This document shows positions 26,801 through 37,421 of a stretch of DNA of 64,000 nt, piece after piece (position 1 is the stretch's first letter; each line of letters opens with the position of its first letter). Source of the stretch: Synechococcus sp. J7-Johnson (GTDB taxonomy: Bacteria > Cyanobacteriota > Cyanobacteriia > PCC-6307 > Cyanobiaceae); NCBI RefSeq assembly GCF_024345795.1, contig NZ_JAGQBU010000003.1, positions 62,001-126,000 on the forward strand, in the 5' to 3' direction. The notes under the pieces are model-generated. The model was not told the origin of the DNA, searched no databases, and saw only the letters and a list, made by a program, of their open reading frames with translations. Made by a program: the position numbers and the translations under genes.

Positions 26801-28205
26801 GTCCCTGCTCCAGCAGCGGCAGCAGCCGTTCCAGGGCCACCCCACGGCTGGCCTTGAGCAGCAGGTGGTCGCCGGCCTCCAGCCAGCCCAGCAGCGTCCG
26901 GGCGGCTTCGGCGGGTGAATCGAGCCGCTCCAGACGCGGCAGGCCTGCGGCCCCCGCCAGCAGGGCCTCCCCTTCAGTGCCGCTCGCCACGATCACCAGG
27001 CCATCGAGCCCGAGGGCCCTGGCCCGCTCTCCCACCCGGCGGTGCAGCTCGCTGCTCCGCTCGCCCAGCTCGAGCATGGTGCCCAGCGCCGCGAAGCGTC
27101 GGCCCGGCTGGGCCGCCAGCAGATCCAGCGCCGCCAGCATCGCTTCGGGGGAGGCGTTGTAGGTCTCATCGAGCACCTCGATCCCCCCCAGGCTGATTCG
27201 CCGGCTGCGCCCGCCCGGCAGGGCCACTTCCAGGCGGCGCAACTGCAGTGGATCCACCCCCAGTTCGCTGGCCACGGCCAGGGCCAGCAGCAGGTTGCGG
27301 GCATTGTGGCGGCCCGGTAAGGGCAACTCGGTGCTGTGCTCCGCCGCCCCCGGCTCCGCCAGCCCCCAGATCAGCCGCTCGCCGTCGGCGCCGGCCTGGA
27401 TCCGGCCCAGCAGCTGGGCCGGATCTGGCCCCGGCGGGTCGTCGTGGAGGGCAACGCGGATCACCCGGCCGCTCCAGACGGCGGTGAGGCTGGTGTCGAG
27501 CAGGGGGTCACCGGCCGGGATCACCACCAGCCCATCGGGGCGCAGGGCCGAGACGATCTCGCACTTGGCCGTGGCGATCGCCTCGCGGCTGCCCAGCCGG
27601 CCGATGTGGGCCGTGCCGATGTTGGTGATCACGGTGATGTCGGGCTCGGCGCAGCGGCTCAGCCGCTCGATCTCCCCCAGGCCGCGCATGCCCATCTCCA
27701 CCACCACGGCCCGATGCTCCCCGCCGGCCTTGAGCAGGGTGAGCGGCACGCCGATGTCGTTGTTTTCGTTGCCCACACTCGCGAGCACCGGACCGAGGGG
27801 GGCCAGCACAGCGCGGATCAGCTCGCGGGTGGTGGTCTTGCCGGCTGAGCCGGTCACTGCGATCACCGGAGCGCTGCCCTGGCGGCGCCAGAGACGCCCC
27901 AGCTCCTGGTATGCAGCCTGGGTGTCGTCCACCAGCCAGATCCGGCCGCCTCTGGCGCCCACCAGGGCTTCGGCCTGCTCGGAGCTGAGGCGGTCTCGCT
28001 GGGCCAGGGCGGCCAGCGCCCCCTGCTCCAGGGCCGCCTCCAGAAAGCGATGGCCATCAAAGCGCTCCCCCACCAGCGGCACGAACAGGCAGCCGGGCTC
28101 CAGCTCACGGCTGTCGGTGCCGATGCGGCTGAAGCTGGCCGCCGGATCGGCGGGAGCCGCTTCGATCGGCTTTCCCCACAGCTCCACCAGGTTCGCCAGC
28201 CGCAT
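26769..28205 (-). CDS. murF: UDP-N-acetylmuramoyl-tripeptide--D-alanyl-D-alanine ligase
   Basis: About 478 aa. MurF adds D-Ala-D-Ala to the UDP-MurNAc-tripeptide. The Mur ligase ATP loop is [17 protein letters not shown], with [21 protein letters not shown] in the central domain and [12 protein letters not shown] and [11 protein letters not shown] in the C-terminal parts. The ATG at 28205 has a purine-rich GGCGGAAG ahead of it and gives [11 protein letters not shown]; an ATG at 28220 is the alternative. It follows an unknown membrane protein gene and overlaps glmU tail to tail, pairing two peptidoglycan precursor enzymes. Confidence 0.95.
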   Translation of the reverse strand: MRLANLVELWGKPIEAAPADPAASFSRIGTDSRELEPGCLFVPLVGERFDGHRFLEAALEQGALAALAQRDRLSSEQAEALVGARGGRIWLVDDTQAAYQELGRLWRRQGSAPVIAVTGSAGKTTTRELIRAVLAPLGPVLASVGNENNDIGVPLTLLKAGGEHRAVVVEMGMRGLGEIERLSRCAEPDITVITNIGTAHIGRLGSREAIATAKCEIVSALRPDGLVVIPAGDPLLDTSLTAVWSGRVIRVALHDDPPGPDPAQLLGRIQAGADGERLIWGLAEPGAAEHSTELPLPGRHNARNLLLALAVASELGVDPLQLRRLEVALPGGRSRRISLGGIEVLDETYNASPEAMLAALDLLAAQPGRRFAALGTMLELGERSSELHRRVGERARALGLDGLVIVASGTEGEALLAGAAGLPRLERLDSPAEAARTLLGWLEAGDHLLLKASRGVALERLLPLLEQGLSPAAGSSRA

Positions 28206-28224
28206 CGCTTCCGCCCGCATCGGA

Positions 28225-28947
28225 TCAATCGAGCAGAATCATGCCCCCGCCCACGACGGCATTCCGGCCCAGTTCTGCGTCACTGGGGTCGAGCAGCCGC
28301 AATTGCTCGTAGCCCAGGCCAAGGGATTGCTGCCACCACTGCTGCGCCAGCCGTTGCCGCTCGCTCTCCGGGAGAGCCTTGAAGGCCTCTGAGATCCGCA
28401 GCCTCAGCACGACGGCGCCCCCGCCTGTGGGGGCCGCCACCACCAGACCCAAGTCATCGCTGAATCCCGGTGGTAACTGGATTGGGGAGTCGCCTGCGCT
28501 GGGGGTGGCCTGAGGCGGGGGCACCGGCTCAGGGGAGGTGCCAACAGTCTCAGTGGGCGACTCCCGTCGGCCTTCTGTGGCTTCAACCGGGGCCTGTGCA
28601 GGGTCAAAGGCCGGATCAATCGATAACGGAGGCGATACAACCGATGCTGATGGCCCTGACCCATCCATCTCCACCGTCCTCTCCCCACTCGGTGGGTGCA
28701 GCTGCCCAATCGCGAATCTCCCCGCCAGCGCCAGCAGGAGTAGAGCCAGCAGTAGCGCGGCAGGCCAGAACAGGGTTGCCTGGCGCCGGGGCCAGAACGG
28801 TGGCGTGGGCAGATCCCCCTGCCACTGGCGCCGCCACATCCGCCTCAGGGCGAGAGCGCAGCTGGCGGCCACGGCGCGCAGATCCCGCCCCAGTGCCCGC
28901 CAGGGGCTTTCGTAAACGACCGGCAGCTCGGAGCCGGAGCGTTCCAC
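28225..28947 (-). CDS. Single-span membrane protein of unknown function
   Basis: 240 aa. Residues 1-58 are cytoplasmic and basic, residues 59-80 form one membrane span (FWPAALLLALLLLALAGRFAIG), and residues 85-160 are a Pro/Ser/Glu-rich linker. The C-terminal 80 residues (GLVVAAPTGGGAVVLRLRISEAFKALPESERQRL) look folded and should lie outside the membrane. I do not recognise a family. It is sandwiched between glgA (2-base gap) and murF (20-base gap to its ATG) on the same strand, so it is probably part of a glgA-murF transcript. Confidence 0.65.
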   Translation of the reverse strand: MERSGSELPVVYESPWRALGRDLRAVAASCALALRRMWRRQWQGDLPTPPFWPRRQATLFWPAALLLALLLLALAGRFAIGQLHPPSGERTVEMDGSGPSASVVSPPLSIDPAFDPAQAPVEATEGRRESPTETVGTSPEPVPPPQATPSAGDSPIQLPPGFSDDLGLVVAAPTGGGAVVLRLRISEAFKALPESERQRLAQQWWQQSLGLGYEQLRLLDPSDAELGRNAVVGGGMILLD

Positions 28948-28949
28948 GC

Positions 28950-30524
28950 TCAGCTCTGGCTGCGGCGCAGGAGGGCGGAGAAGGGATTGCGGGGACCACC
29001 GCTCCCTTCTGGCCTGCGGGGTTGGGCCTCGGTTTCAGCCGATGTCACGGCTGCAGCCGCCTTGGCAGAGCCACCGGCCTGGACGAGGCTGGGATCGGCA
29101 TCCTGGCCGAGGGAGAACTGTTCCACATCGGCGGCCAAGGGGGTGGGCTGCTTCACCCCACGCACATCGCGGTACATGGCGTCGTACTCCAGGGCTGAGC
29201 GGGTCCAGCTGTGGTCGACGGCCATGGCGCGCAACTGCAGTTCCCGCCAGCTGTGGCTGTGGCGGTAGGCCTCCCAGGAACGAACGATCGCGGTGTAGAA
29301 GTCGACCGGCTCATAGCGATCGAAGCAGAAGCCGGTGCCGCTGTGGTCGGCTGGCACATGGGGCTGGACGGTGTCGACCAGGCCGCCCACCTTGCGCACG
29401 ACCGGGATGCAGCCGTAGCGCATCGCCAGCATCTGACTGATGCCGCACGGCTCGAATCGGCTGGGCATCAGGAAGGCATCGGCACCTGCATAGATCAGAC
29501 GTGCCAGGGCATCGTCGTAGGTGAGGAAGACGGAGAAGCGGCCGGGATGGCGTGCGGCCATCTGCCAGAGGCCCGATTCGTAGTTCCGGTCGCCTGTGCC
29601 CAGCACCACGATCTGGCTGTCGGAATAGGCCAGTACCCGGTCGGCCACCTGCAGCAGCAGATCCACCCCCTTCTGGTCCACCAGGCGGCTCACCATCCCC
29701 ATCAGATAGGTGTTGGGGCTGACCCCCAGCCCCATGCGCTCCTGCAGCACCCGTTTGTTGGTTGCCCTCGGGGCCATGTCGGTGGCGCTGTAGCAGGCGG
29801 GCAGGAGGCTGTCGGTGGCCGGGTTCCAGGCTTCGGTGTCGATGCCGTTGAGGATGCCCCGCAATTTGCCGCTGATGAAATTCAGCAGGCCATCGAGGCG
29901 TTCGCCGTATTCGGGCGTGCGGATTTCCTGGGCATAGGTGGGGGAAACGGCGTTGACCCGATCGGCATAGAGCAGGGCGGCGGCCATGGTGTGATCCCCC
30001 TGCATGTACCAGGGGATCCAGGTCATGCGCTCGAGCTTCCAGCGCCAGGGACCCTGGTATTCAAGGTTGTGGATGGTGAAGACCGTGCTGATCTCGGGGT
30101 CCTGGTGCATCCAGACCGGGATCATGCCGGTGTGCCAGTCGTGGCAGTGAAACACCTCCGGTTTCCAGTGATTCCAGGCGAATTCAGCGGCGGCATTGGC
30201 GAAGAATGTGAAGCGCCAATCCTCATCTTCTCCGCCGTAGATGCGCTCCGGATCGAACACCGGATGGCCGACCAGATAGAGCGGCAGCCCATTGCTGGGG
30301 TGGCGGGTTTCGTAAACGGCGAAGTCGTTACCCATCGCCTGTCCTCGCCAGACCGGCTCTCTGGGGATCTCCAGGCGGCTCCAGAGCTTGCTGTAGCCCG
30401 GCATGATCGTGCGCACGTCATGACCAAGTGCCGCCACTGCCGGCGGCAGGGACCCCACCACATCTCCCATGCCCCCCACTTTGATCATCGGGGCGCACTC
30501 GGCGGCGGCGAACAACACGCGCAT
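28950..30524 (-). CDS. glgA: Glycogen synthase (ADP-glucose)
   Basis: 524 aa. GlgA extends alpha-1,4-glucan from ADP-glucose. The GT5 N-terminal motif is [27 protein letters not shown], with the cyanobacterial KVGGMGD form in place of KTGGLAD. A central [10 protein letters not shown] and the C-terminal acceptor motif [18 protein letters not shown] with [13 protein letters not shown] are all present. The tail (about residues 470-524) is an Ala/Pro-rich extension not needed for catalysis. The ATG follows a GGGGAGAA-like ribosome site. An L,D-transpeptidase gene lies 73 bases upstream on the same strand. Confidence 0.95.
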   Translation of the reverse strand: MRVLFAAAECAPMIKVGGMGDVVGSLPPAVAALGHDVRTIMPGYSKLWSRLEIPREPVWRGQAMGNDFAVYETRHPSNGLPLYLVGHPVFDPERIYGGEDEDWRFTFFANAAAEFAWNHWKPEVFHCHDWHTGMIPVWMHQDPEISTVFTIHNLEYQGPWRWKLERMTWIPWYMQGDHTMAAALLYADRVNAVSPTYAQEIRTPEYGERLDGLLNFISGKLRGILNGIDTEAWNPATDSLLPACYSATDMAPRATNKRVLQERMGLGVSPNTYLMGMVSRLVDQKGVDLLLQVADRVLAYSDSQIVVLGTGDRNYESGLWQMAARHPGRFSVFLTYDDALARLIYAGADAFLMPSRFEPCGISQMLAMRYGCIPVVRKVGGLVDTVQPHVPADHSGTGFCFDRYEPVDFYTAIVRSWEAYRHSHSWRELQLRAMAVDHSWTRSALEYDAMYRDVRGVKQPTPLAADVEQFSLGQDADPSLVQAGGSAKAAAAVTSAETEAQPRRPEGSGGPRNPFSALLRRSQS

Positions 30525-30597
30525 GGGGAGAACCCAAGGGAGGGCCGAACTCTACGTTTGCTGCCCCGCTGGGCCAGCCGGGCTGCAGCCCAGGGGA

Positions 30598-31278
30598 TCA
30601 GGGAAGCACTGTCACCACCGTGCCCATGCGCACCAGCTCGAAGAGGTCGCGCACGTTCTCGTCGTACATGCGAACGCAGCCGTGGGAGACCGCCTGACCG
30701 ATGCTCTCCCGCTGGGGTGTGCCGTGGAAGCCTGCACTGACACAGCCCTTCACTTCGAGGTGCTGCTGACCATTGAAACCGCGCTTGCCGGCGCAGTCGC
30801 GGTGGAAGCCGATCCAGCGGCTACCCAGGGGATTGTTAGGGCCGGGAGGGTAGATCTTGCCGCTCACCGGGTGCTTCCAGGCCGGATCGGGCGCCATCTC
30901 GATCACCTGGAAGCGGCCCAGGGGGGTTTCCCAGCCGGGCATGCCCACCCCCACAGGGAACCGGCGCAGTTCACGGCCGTTCTCCACCACCACCACCAGT
31001 CGCTTGCCGCGGTGAAGCACCAGGCTGCGCTCAGGCAGCGGCGAGACAATCGCAACTGCGGCGTCTGGTTCTGGCTTGGCCTGCGCTTGACGTTGCTGCG
31101 GGGTTGGGCTCTGGGGCAGAGGCTGCAGAGCCGGGGTATGGGGGAGCGCGATCGGGGGATGCCATGGCCTGGGCGTCGAGCCCTTGGGCTGCTGCACCTC
31201 GGCCAGGGCACCGGCTGGTGTGAGCAGGCCGCCACCAACCAGCAGGGTCACCAGGGGGAAGAGGAAGCGGGGAGGCAC
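30598..31278 (-). CDS. L,D-transpeptidase (YkuD domain), secreted
   Basis: 226 aa. It should form 3-3 cross-links in peptidoglycan or attach proteins to it. A signal peptide (LFPLVTLLVGGGLLTPAGALA) is followed by a Pro/Gln-rich linker and the YkuD domain: LVLHRGKRLVVVVENGRELRRFPVGVG, IGFHRDCAG and the catalytic SHGCVRMYDENV with His199 and Cys201. All catalytic residues are present. It stands between a 319-base spacer and glgA. Confidence 0.92.
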   Translation of the reverse strand: MPPRFLFPLVTLLVGGGLLTPAGALAEVQQPKGSTPRPWHPPIALPHTPALQPLPQSPTPQQRQAQAKPEPDAAVAIVSPLPERSLVLHRGKRLVVVVENGRELRRFPVGVGMPGWETPLGRFQVIEMAPDPAWKHPVSGKIYPPGPNNPLGSRWIGFHRDCAGKRGFNGQQHLEVKGCVSAGFHGTPQRESIGQAVSHGCVRMYDENVRDLFELVRMGTVVTVLP

Positions 31279-31393
31279 GGCCAGGTGAACGTTGAAATGC
31301 TCTTGACACTTACGTTAACGAAGTGGCCCCTGAGCAGCCTGTCAGTGGAAGGCCATGAATCCTGGAGCGGTGCCATGAACGGCCCACGAAGAA

Positions 31394-31422
31394 CTCCTGT
31401 GAATCTTGATGATTCACAGGAG
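31394..31422. terminator. Perfect 12-bp hairpin between menB and the L,D-transpeptidase gene
   Basis: CTCCTGTGAATC-TTGAT-GATTCACAGGAG is a perfect 12-bp stem with a 5-base loop. Leftward it is followed by TTCTTC, a weak U-tract, so it may end menD-menB transcripts. The surrounding spacer (31279-31597, 319 bases) holds no other supported feature; a 62-codon rightward frame there has no recognisable content. Confidence 0.55.
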
Positions 31423-31597
31423 TAAGAAAGCCGCATTCAATCGGCCTGAGATCACTGCAGGCAGGGATCTACAGTCGACTTTGTTGTACTCCCGACAACC
31501 CATGATGGTTAGTCGTGATCTGGCGAGCCTGCCGCGATCAGTGGCCCATGGCTGCTGCGGGCGATGCCGCTGCTGCTGGAGTTGCCGATCGTGATCT

Positions 31598-32494
<897 letters not shown>

Positions 32495-32516
32495 CGCGGC
32501 GGGAGCTGAGGGGGAT

Positions 32517-34334
32517 TCATTCTGAGCCGCGGGCGGGGGCCTCCTGACGCAAGCGCTGGCGCAACAGAGCATCGGCCTGTCGATCGGTCCTTAACTCCAG
32601 CAGGGCCACCGGCTGCTCAAGGGCCCAGGCCAGGGCGCCGCCCAGCTCCGCCAGAGACCCGACCCGGCGAGAGGGCACTCCATGGGCGGCGGCCAGGACG
32701 GTGTGGTCCAGGGGCTGGCCCATGGCGAAGAGGCGCTCGAAATCCAGGGAAGCTGGTGCCCGGATCGGCAGTTGTTCGAAGATGCCGCCGCCGCCGTTCT
32801 CGATCAGCACCACGGTGAGTCGGCCCCGCAGCTGGTGGTGCCAGAGCCAGCCGTTGGCGTCGTGGAGCAGGGCCAGGTCGCCGCAGAGCAGCACCAGCTC
32901 ACCGAGGCTCTCCGCCAGCCCGGCCGCCAAGGAGAGCGTGCCATCGATGCCGGAGGCCCCCCGGAAGCCATAGACGGGTCTGGCTGGGCCGCCGGGATCG
33001 CCAAAACTCTCCCAGTCGCGCACGGGGCTGCTGCTGGCCAGCATCACCGCCAGGCCTGACGGCAACAGCTGGCTGAGAGCCCTGGCCAGGCTCGGTTCAT
33101 CGGGTCGGCTGCCGGCCGACTGGTGCGTCAGCTGGGCGTTCAGCCAGGTCTGGGTGCGGCTCTCGGCGACTTGCCAGCGGGCCAGAAAGGCCTGGCTGGC
33201 CTTGGCGGTGGGCCCTGCCTGCCAGTGGGTGTCCGGCAGGGCAGAGCACCAGGCCGAGAGGCCGTCATTGCGGCTGGCCTGGACCGTGCGCAGGGGATCA
33301 AGCGGGCGCGGATCACCTTCGCTGATCAGCACCTGATGTCCCCCGCAGCTCTCCAGCCAGCGCTGCAGCCGTCGGCTGGCGGGCAGGGGACCAAGCCTCA
33401 GCATCTGGGGGGGGACCAGAGCGGGGTCGGGGTCCTCCAGGATCAGGTCATAGCCCGCCACCAGCTCCAGAGCGGCCTGGCCCCGCAGGCCGGAGAGCCC
33501 ATCCGCCAGCAGCGGCCAGCCACAGCGCTGCTGCCAGCGCCCCAGCGCCGCGGCAAAAGCGGGCCATTGCCCAGGTCTGCCCCGCCAGGGGCCCGCCACG
33601 ATCACGCCGGGTTTGTCGGGATCCAGCCCGAGCAGGTCAGCGCTGATGGTCGTCTGGCTGGTGCAGGCTTCGGGCTCCCGGCTGGAACGTTGGCTTTGTC
33701 CGGCTGGGCACCCACCCATGGCGCCAAGCTCATGGGCCAGGCGCTGCAGGGCGTCCGTCCCGGCATGCAGCGGCTCCTCGAAGGGCAGATTCAGGTGCAC
33801 CGGACCCATCGGAGCGGCCAGGGTCATCCGGTGGGCCCGCCGGGCCAGGGCCTGAAGGGAAGGGCGGTCCACCACTGCCAGACCGCGGCTGTCAGCCTGG
33901 GCGAACCAGCGGCAGCAGGGGGCGAGGAAGTCCTCCTGGTTCACGGTCTGGTTGGCGCCGCAGTTCTTGAGACTCTGCGGACGGTCGGCGCTGAGCAGAA
34001 GCAGCGGAATGGCGCCCCTGTCGGCCTCCACCACAGCTGGCAGCAGGTTGGCCACGGCGGTGCCGGAGGTGGTGATCACCACGGCCGGTTCGCCCTCGGC
34101 CCTGGCCAGGCCGAGAGCGAAGAACCCCGCCGAGCGCTCATCTATGCCCGTGTGCAGCTTCAGTCCCCGTGGCAGCAGCAGCCCTGCCGCTGCTGCCAGC
34201 GGTCCTGAGCGGCTTCCCGGGCAGAGCACGACCCGCTCCATGCCAAGGGCCATCAACTCCAGCAGCAGGCAAACCGCCGCCCTGAGGTTGGCCTCAGCCC
34301 GATCCCCCTGCCGGGGGGGCAGCTCCTGGCTCAC
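32517..34334 (-). CDS. menD: 2-succinyl-5-enolpyruvyl-6-hydroxy-3-cyclohexene-1-carboxylate synthase
   Basis: 605 aa. This ThDP enzyme couples isochorismate and 2-oxoglutarate in phylloquinone synthesis, upstream of MenB. Motifs include [52 protein letters not shown] and a C-terminal ThDP-binding [19 protein letters not shown]. The start is a GTG at 34332-34334 in a spacer of 32 bases shared with divergent lepB. menD-menB form the only phylloquinone genes in view. Confidence 0.95.
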   Translation of the reverse strand: MSQELPPRQGDRAEANLRAAVCLLLELMALGMERVVLCPGSRSGPLAAAAGLLLPRGLKLHTGIDERSAGFFALGLARAEGEPAVVITTSGTAVANLLPAVVEADRGAIPLLLLSADRPQSLKNCGANQTVNQEDFLAPCCRWFAQADSRGLAVVDRPSLQALARRAHRMTLAAPMGPVHLNLPFEEPLHAGTDALQRLAHELGAMGGCPAGQSQRSSREPEACTSQTTISADLLGLDPDKPGVIVAGPWRGRPGQWPAFAAALGRWQQRCGWPLLADGLSGLRGQAALELVAGYDLILEDPDPALVPPQMLRLGPLPASRRLQRWLESCGGHQVLISEGDPRPLDPLRTVQASRNDGLSAWCSALPDTHWQAGPTAKASQAFLARWQVAESRTQTWLNAQLTHQSAGSRPDEPSLARALSQLLPSGLAVMLASSSPVRDWESFGDPGGPARPVYGFRGASGIDGTLSLAAGLAESLGELVLLCGDLALLHDANGWLWHHQLRGRLTVVLIENGGGGIFEQLPIRAPASLDFERLFAMGQPLDHTVLAAAHGVPSRRVGSLAELGGALAWALEQPVALLELRTDRQADALLRQRLRQEAPARGSE

Positions 34335-34366
34335 TGGGTCCGCCGCCGCTTCAGGATGGAGCGATC

Positions 34367-34972
34367 ATGCCCAATCCCGCTCCAGCCCCTTCGGCTCCGA
34401 ACCCAGCCGCCGCCAACCGCCGCCGGGGGATGGCCCGCCAGCTGATTCCCCTGTTGCTCTGGGTGGGGCTGGCCCTGCTGCTGCGCTGGCAGGTGATGGA
34501 ACCCCGCTGGATCCCCTCCGGCTCCATGCTCCCCACCCTCCAGCTGGAGGACCGGATCCTGGTGGAGAAACTCAGGCCCCGGCTGGCTCAGGTTCTGCCG
34601 CGCGGGGCGATCGTGGTGTTTCGCCCGCCCGATCCCCTGCTCGCCGCCGGCTACGACCCCCGGGCCGCCCTGATCAAACGGGTGGTCGGGGTGCCTGGTG
34701 ATGTGATCGAGGTGGCCGCTGGTGAACTGCTGCGCAATGGCGCGGCGGTGAGCGAACCATGGCGGCTCGAGCCCATCAACTATGAGCTTCCACCCCTCAC
34801 CGTTCCGCCAGGCCACCTGCTGGTGATGGGGGATAACCGTAATGCCAGTCTCGATTCACACCTCTGGGGACCCCTGCCAGTCGACCATGTGATCGGCACC
34901 GCCGTGTTCCGTTACTGGCCCCTGCGCCAACTCGGCCCGATACGGTTCCCACCCATCGCCAGCCGGGGATGA
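34367..34972 (+). CDS. lepB: Signal peptidase I
   Basis: 201 aa. It removes signal peptides at the membrane. One N-terminal span (QLIPLLLWVGLALLLRW) precedes the catalytic serine motif PRWIPSGSMLPTL (Ser53). The general base lysine is in AALIKRVVGVPGD (Lys104), and VMGDNRNASLDSHLWGPL is the box E motif. All catalytic parts are present. A strong ribosome site GGATGGAG sits six bases before the ATG. Confidence 0.95.
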   Translation: MPNPAPAPSAPNPAAANRRRGMARQLIPLLLWVGLALLLRWQVMEPRWIPSGSMLPTLQLEDRILVEKLRPRLAQVLPRGAIVVFRPPDPLLAAGYDPRAALIKRVVGVPGDVIEVAAGELLRNGAAVSEPWRLEPINYELPPLTVPPGHLLVMGDNRNASLDSHLWGPLPVDHVIGTAVFRYWPLRQLGPIRFPPIASRG

Positions 34973-35025
34973 TCTGAAACCTTGCGTTAAGGTGCATCAC
35001 CAGAAACGGATCACGCCGGAGGGGC

Positions 35026-35373
35026 ATGTTCAACCCGGAGTTCCTGACCACCGACAGCGAATCGATCAGCGGGAATTCCCTGATTCAATACCTGCAGGAC
35101 CAGTCACCCGATGTGCTTCACAGGGTCGCTCGCTCCGCCAGCGATGACATCCAGGACATCATTCGCCACAACGTTCAGGGATTGCTGGGGATGCTCCCCG
35201 GAGAGCAGTTCGAAGTGAAGATTCAGACCAGTCGCGACAACCTCGCCGGTCTGCTTGCTTCCGCGATGATGACTGGATACTTTCTGCGCCAGATGGAGCA
35301 GCGGATGGAGCTGGAAACCACGCTCTTCGGTGAGGGTGGTCTTGATGCCGATCCGGGTGAACTCAAGCTCTGA
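35026..35373 (+). CDS. DUF760 family protein
   Basis: 115 aa. The chain LIQYLQDQSPDVLHRVARSASDDIQDIIRHNVQGLLGMLP is the hallmark of DUF760, found in cyanobacteria and chloroplasts; the rest, VKIQTSRDNLAGLLASAMMTGYFLRQMEQRMELE, completes the domain. It is small, soluble and helical; a plastid relative has been linked to protein turnover or chaperone work, but no function can be read here. A good ribosome site GGAGGGG precedes the ATG. It is convergent with the DUF4336 gene. Confidence 0.85.
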   Translation: MFNPEFLTTDSESISGNSLIQYLQDQSPDVLHRVARSASDDIQDIIRHNVQGLLGMLPGEQFEVKIQTSRDNLAGLLASAMMTGYFLRQMEQRMELETTLFGEGGLDADPGELKL

Positions 35374-35384
35374 GCACCATCCCC

Positions 35385-35411
35385 GCTGATCAGGAATCCA
35401 TTCTGATCAGC
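35385..35411. terminator. Perfect 9-bp hairpin between convergent DUF760 and DUF4336 genes
   Basis: GCTGATCAG-GAATCCATT-CTGATCAGC fills the 33-base gap between two convergent genes and contains the DUF4336 stop codon. There is no U-tract on either side. It may stop or stabilise 3' ends in both directions. Confidence 0.5.
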
Positions 35412-36585
35412 CTCCTGGCTCGCTTGGCACCACGCCCCAGCGCAGCAGGGTTTTATCGATGCTCGCCAGGTAGGACCAGGAGCCATCGGAGCTGGCCCAG
35501 GCCCGTTGCCTGATGCTTCCGGCCAGGCTCAGCAGATCATCGTTGGAGCAGGCCACTGGGGCGTGGTAATGGGCAGGCACAAGCCAGCGCAGTGGCTCCA
35601 GCTCGGCGAGGCTCTCCAGCCAGCTGAGCAAGGCTTCCTGGCAGCGGGGGAACACCAGCCGCTCCAACACCGGTGCCACCTGTAACCGGGCTTCGCCGCG
35701 GGAGCCCAGCAGAGCCTTGAACTCCGCCTCCCAGCCTGGCGACCAGCGAAAGGGGTACAGGCCGAAATAGGACCTGGACTGGCGCAGCCCCGGTTGCCAC
35801 GCCTGGCTGAGCACTTCCCTTAGACCTGGAACCTGCACCGAACCGGGGCGCAGGTAGGAGGCGAACAGCACCATCCGCCACCAGCCTCGTCGCCGTTGCT
35901 CAGGGGTGTCGATCAACGGCTGGTCGCCTCGGTCGCGGCCATGGAAAAGCAGCGGTGTGGGATCGGCCTCGAACAGCTGGGGAGGCGCCGGTGGGATCGC
36001 CACCAGGGCGTCGGTGACCAGCAGGGCCCCGCTGAGCTGATGCAGGCAGGCCACTTCCATGAAGGTGCCGGTCCCCAGGTCGAGGGGGCCGAGGGGATGC
36101 CAGCTGAGCTCGTCACCATGGGGCACCCCATCCGCAAACAGCACCCGGGTACGGGAGCGGGGAAACCCCAGCCATGGCAGCGGCAGCTGCAGCGGAAAGC
36201 TCCACTGCTGCGGACTCACCCATACCTCGGCCTCGGGGAAGGCCCGGGCCATGGCCGGCACCGGCAGCTTGTGCTCCAGGCCCGAGCTGGTGGGCAGCAC
36301 GATCGTGCGCACCGCTCCATGCAGCCGCTCAAGTGTCCGCAGCTCCGCCAGAAGCTCCTCGGTGGGGGGCACCGGCGCGTAGAGCAGCAGCCCCTCGCGC
36401 AGACGCAGCACCGTCATGCGGATCGGCACCGCCACGTAGAAAATTCCCTGCAGTTGCTCGAAGCTCCACACCTGCCCGGGAATGAGCATGCGCACCAGGG
36501 TGCGACGGCGGCCGTAGGGGTAGAGGGGCAGCAGGGGCCACCAGGGCCAGCTCTGGCTGGGCCTTGGCTGCTCCACAGATGTCAA
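35407..36585 (-). CDS. DUF4336 protein, metallo-beta-lactamase-like fold, in the Mn/Zn transporter operon
   Basis: 392 aa. The core VAVPIRMTVLRLREGLLLYAPVPPTEELLAEL resembles the beta-rich N-terminal half of metallo-hydrolases, and VRTIVLPTSSGLEHKLPVPAMARAFPEAEVWVSP fits DUF4336, a cyanobacterial and plant family without a proven activity. The usual HxHxDH zinc motif of metallo-beta-lactamases is not visible. The start is a TTG whose last bases overlap the mntB stop (TTGA), so its translation is coupled to the Mn/Zn permease. A GTG at 36576 is the alternative start. It is the last gene of the mntC-A-B run. Confidence 0.75.
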   Translation of the reverse strand: MTSVEQPRPSQSWPWWPLLPLYPYGRRRTLVRMLIPGQVWSFEQLQGIFYVAVPIRMTVLRLREGLLLYAPVPPTEELLAELRTLERLHGAVRTIVLPTSSGLEHKLPVPAMARAFPEAEVWVSPQQWSFPLQLPLPWLGFPRSRTRVLFADGVPHGDELSWHPLGPLDLGTGTFMEVACLHQLSGALLVTDALVAIPPAPPQLFEADPTPLLFHGRDRGDQPLIDTPEQRRRGWWRMVLFASYLRPGSVQVPGLREVLSQAWQPGLRQSRSYFGLYPFRWSPGWEAEFKALLGSRGEARLQVAPVLERLVFPRCQEALLSWLESLAELEPLRWLVPAHYHAPVACSNDDLLSLAGSIRQRAWASSDGSWSYLASIDKTLLRWGVVPSEPGG

Positions 36586-37421
36586 CGACGCTGCTGGGCC
36601 AGCAGGCCATGTCGTGGTGCGAACAGGAAACTGAGCAGAAACAGCCCCGTCTGAACCAGCACGATGCAGCCAGCGGTTGAGGCATCCATCCAGTAGCTCC
36701 AGTAGATGCCCAGCACACTGGAGAGCACCGCCGAGCCGATCGCGATCCAGGTCATGCGGTCAAAGCGGTCGGTTAGCAGGTAGGCGGTGGCTCCCGGTGT
36801 CACCAGCATCGCCACCACCAGGATGATGCCCACGGTCTGCAGTCCGGCCACCGCCGCCAGGGAGAGAGCCGAGAGCAGCAGGTAGTGGAGGAAGCCGGTG
36901 TTCACGCCGATCGAGCGGGCGTGAGTGGGGTCGAAGCAGAACAGGATCAGGTCGCGGCGGAACAGCAGCAGAACCAGCAGCACCAGCAGGCTGATCAACA
37001 CTGTCTGGCGGATGTCCTCGCCGCTGATCCCCAGCACGTTGCCGAAGAGGATGTGGGTGAGGTCGATGGTGCTGCGCACCTTCGAGACCAGGGTGAGGCC
37101 GAGCGCGAAGAATCCCGTGAACACCAGCCCGATCACCGTGTCTTCCTTGATCCGGGTCATCTGCTTGATGTAGCCGATCGCCGCCACTGAGCCCACCCCG
37201 AAGACAAAGGCGCCCAGGGCGAAAGGCAGGTTGAGCGCATAGGCGATCACCACGCCCGGCATCACCGCGTGCGATACCGCATCCCCCATCAGGGCCCAGC
37301 CCTTGAGGGTCATGAAGCAGGAGAGCAGCCCGCAGACGCCAGCCACCAGCGCACTCACCAGCAGGGCCCGCACCATGAAGTCTTGCCGCAGGGGCTCCAG
37401 CAGCCAGAGCAGGGGATCCAT
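36582..37421 (-). CDS. mntB: Mn/Zn ABC transporter permease
   Basis: 279 aa. It has about eight hydrophobic segments and the ABC-3 permease pattern (FMVRALLVSALVAGVCGLLSCFMTLKGWALMGDAVSHAVMPG; FALGLTLVSKVRSTIDLTHILFGNVLGI). It forms the membrane channel for the substrate delivered by the MntC-like protein. The ATG at 37421 shares one base with the mntA stop (TGATG). The Mn versus Zn choice rests on MntC (see there). Confidence 0.9.
   Translation of the reverse strand: MDPLLWLLEPLRQDFMVRALLVSALVAGVCGLLSCFMTLKGWALMGDAVSHAVMPGVVIAYALNLPFALGAFVFGVGSVAAIGYIKQMTRIKEDTVIGLVFTGFFALGLTLVSKVRSTIDLTHILFGNVLGISGEDIRQTVLISLLVLLVLLLFRRDLILFCFDPTHARSIGVNTGFLHYLLLSALSLAAVAGLQTVGIILVVAMLVTPGATAYLLTDRFDRMTWIAIGSAVLSSVLGIYWSYWMDASTAGCIVLVQTGLFLLSFLFAPRHGLLAQQRR

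Noticed and set aside
25286-26845. 519-codon leftward open frame opposite glmU
   Set aside because: Antisense shadow; His/Gln-rich product without domain.
29211-30740. 509-codon rightward open frame opposite glgA
   Set aside because: Antisense shadow of glgA; no domain.
31406-31594. 62-codon rightward open frame in the menB spacer
   Set aside because: It starts inside a hairpin, has no ribosome site and no recognisable content.
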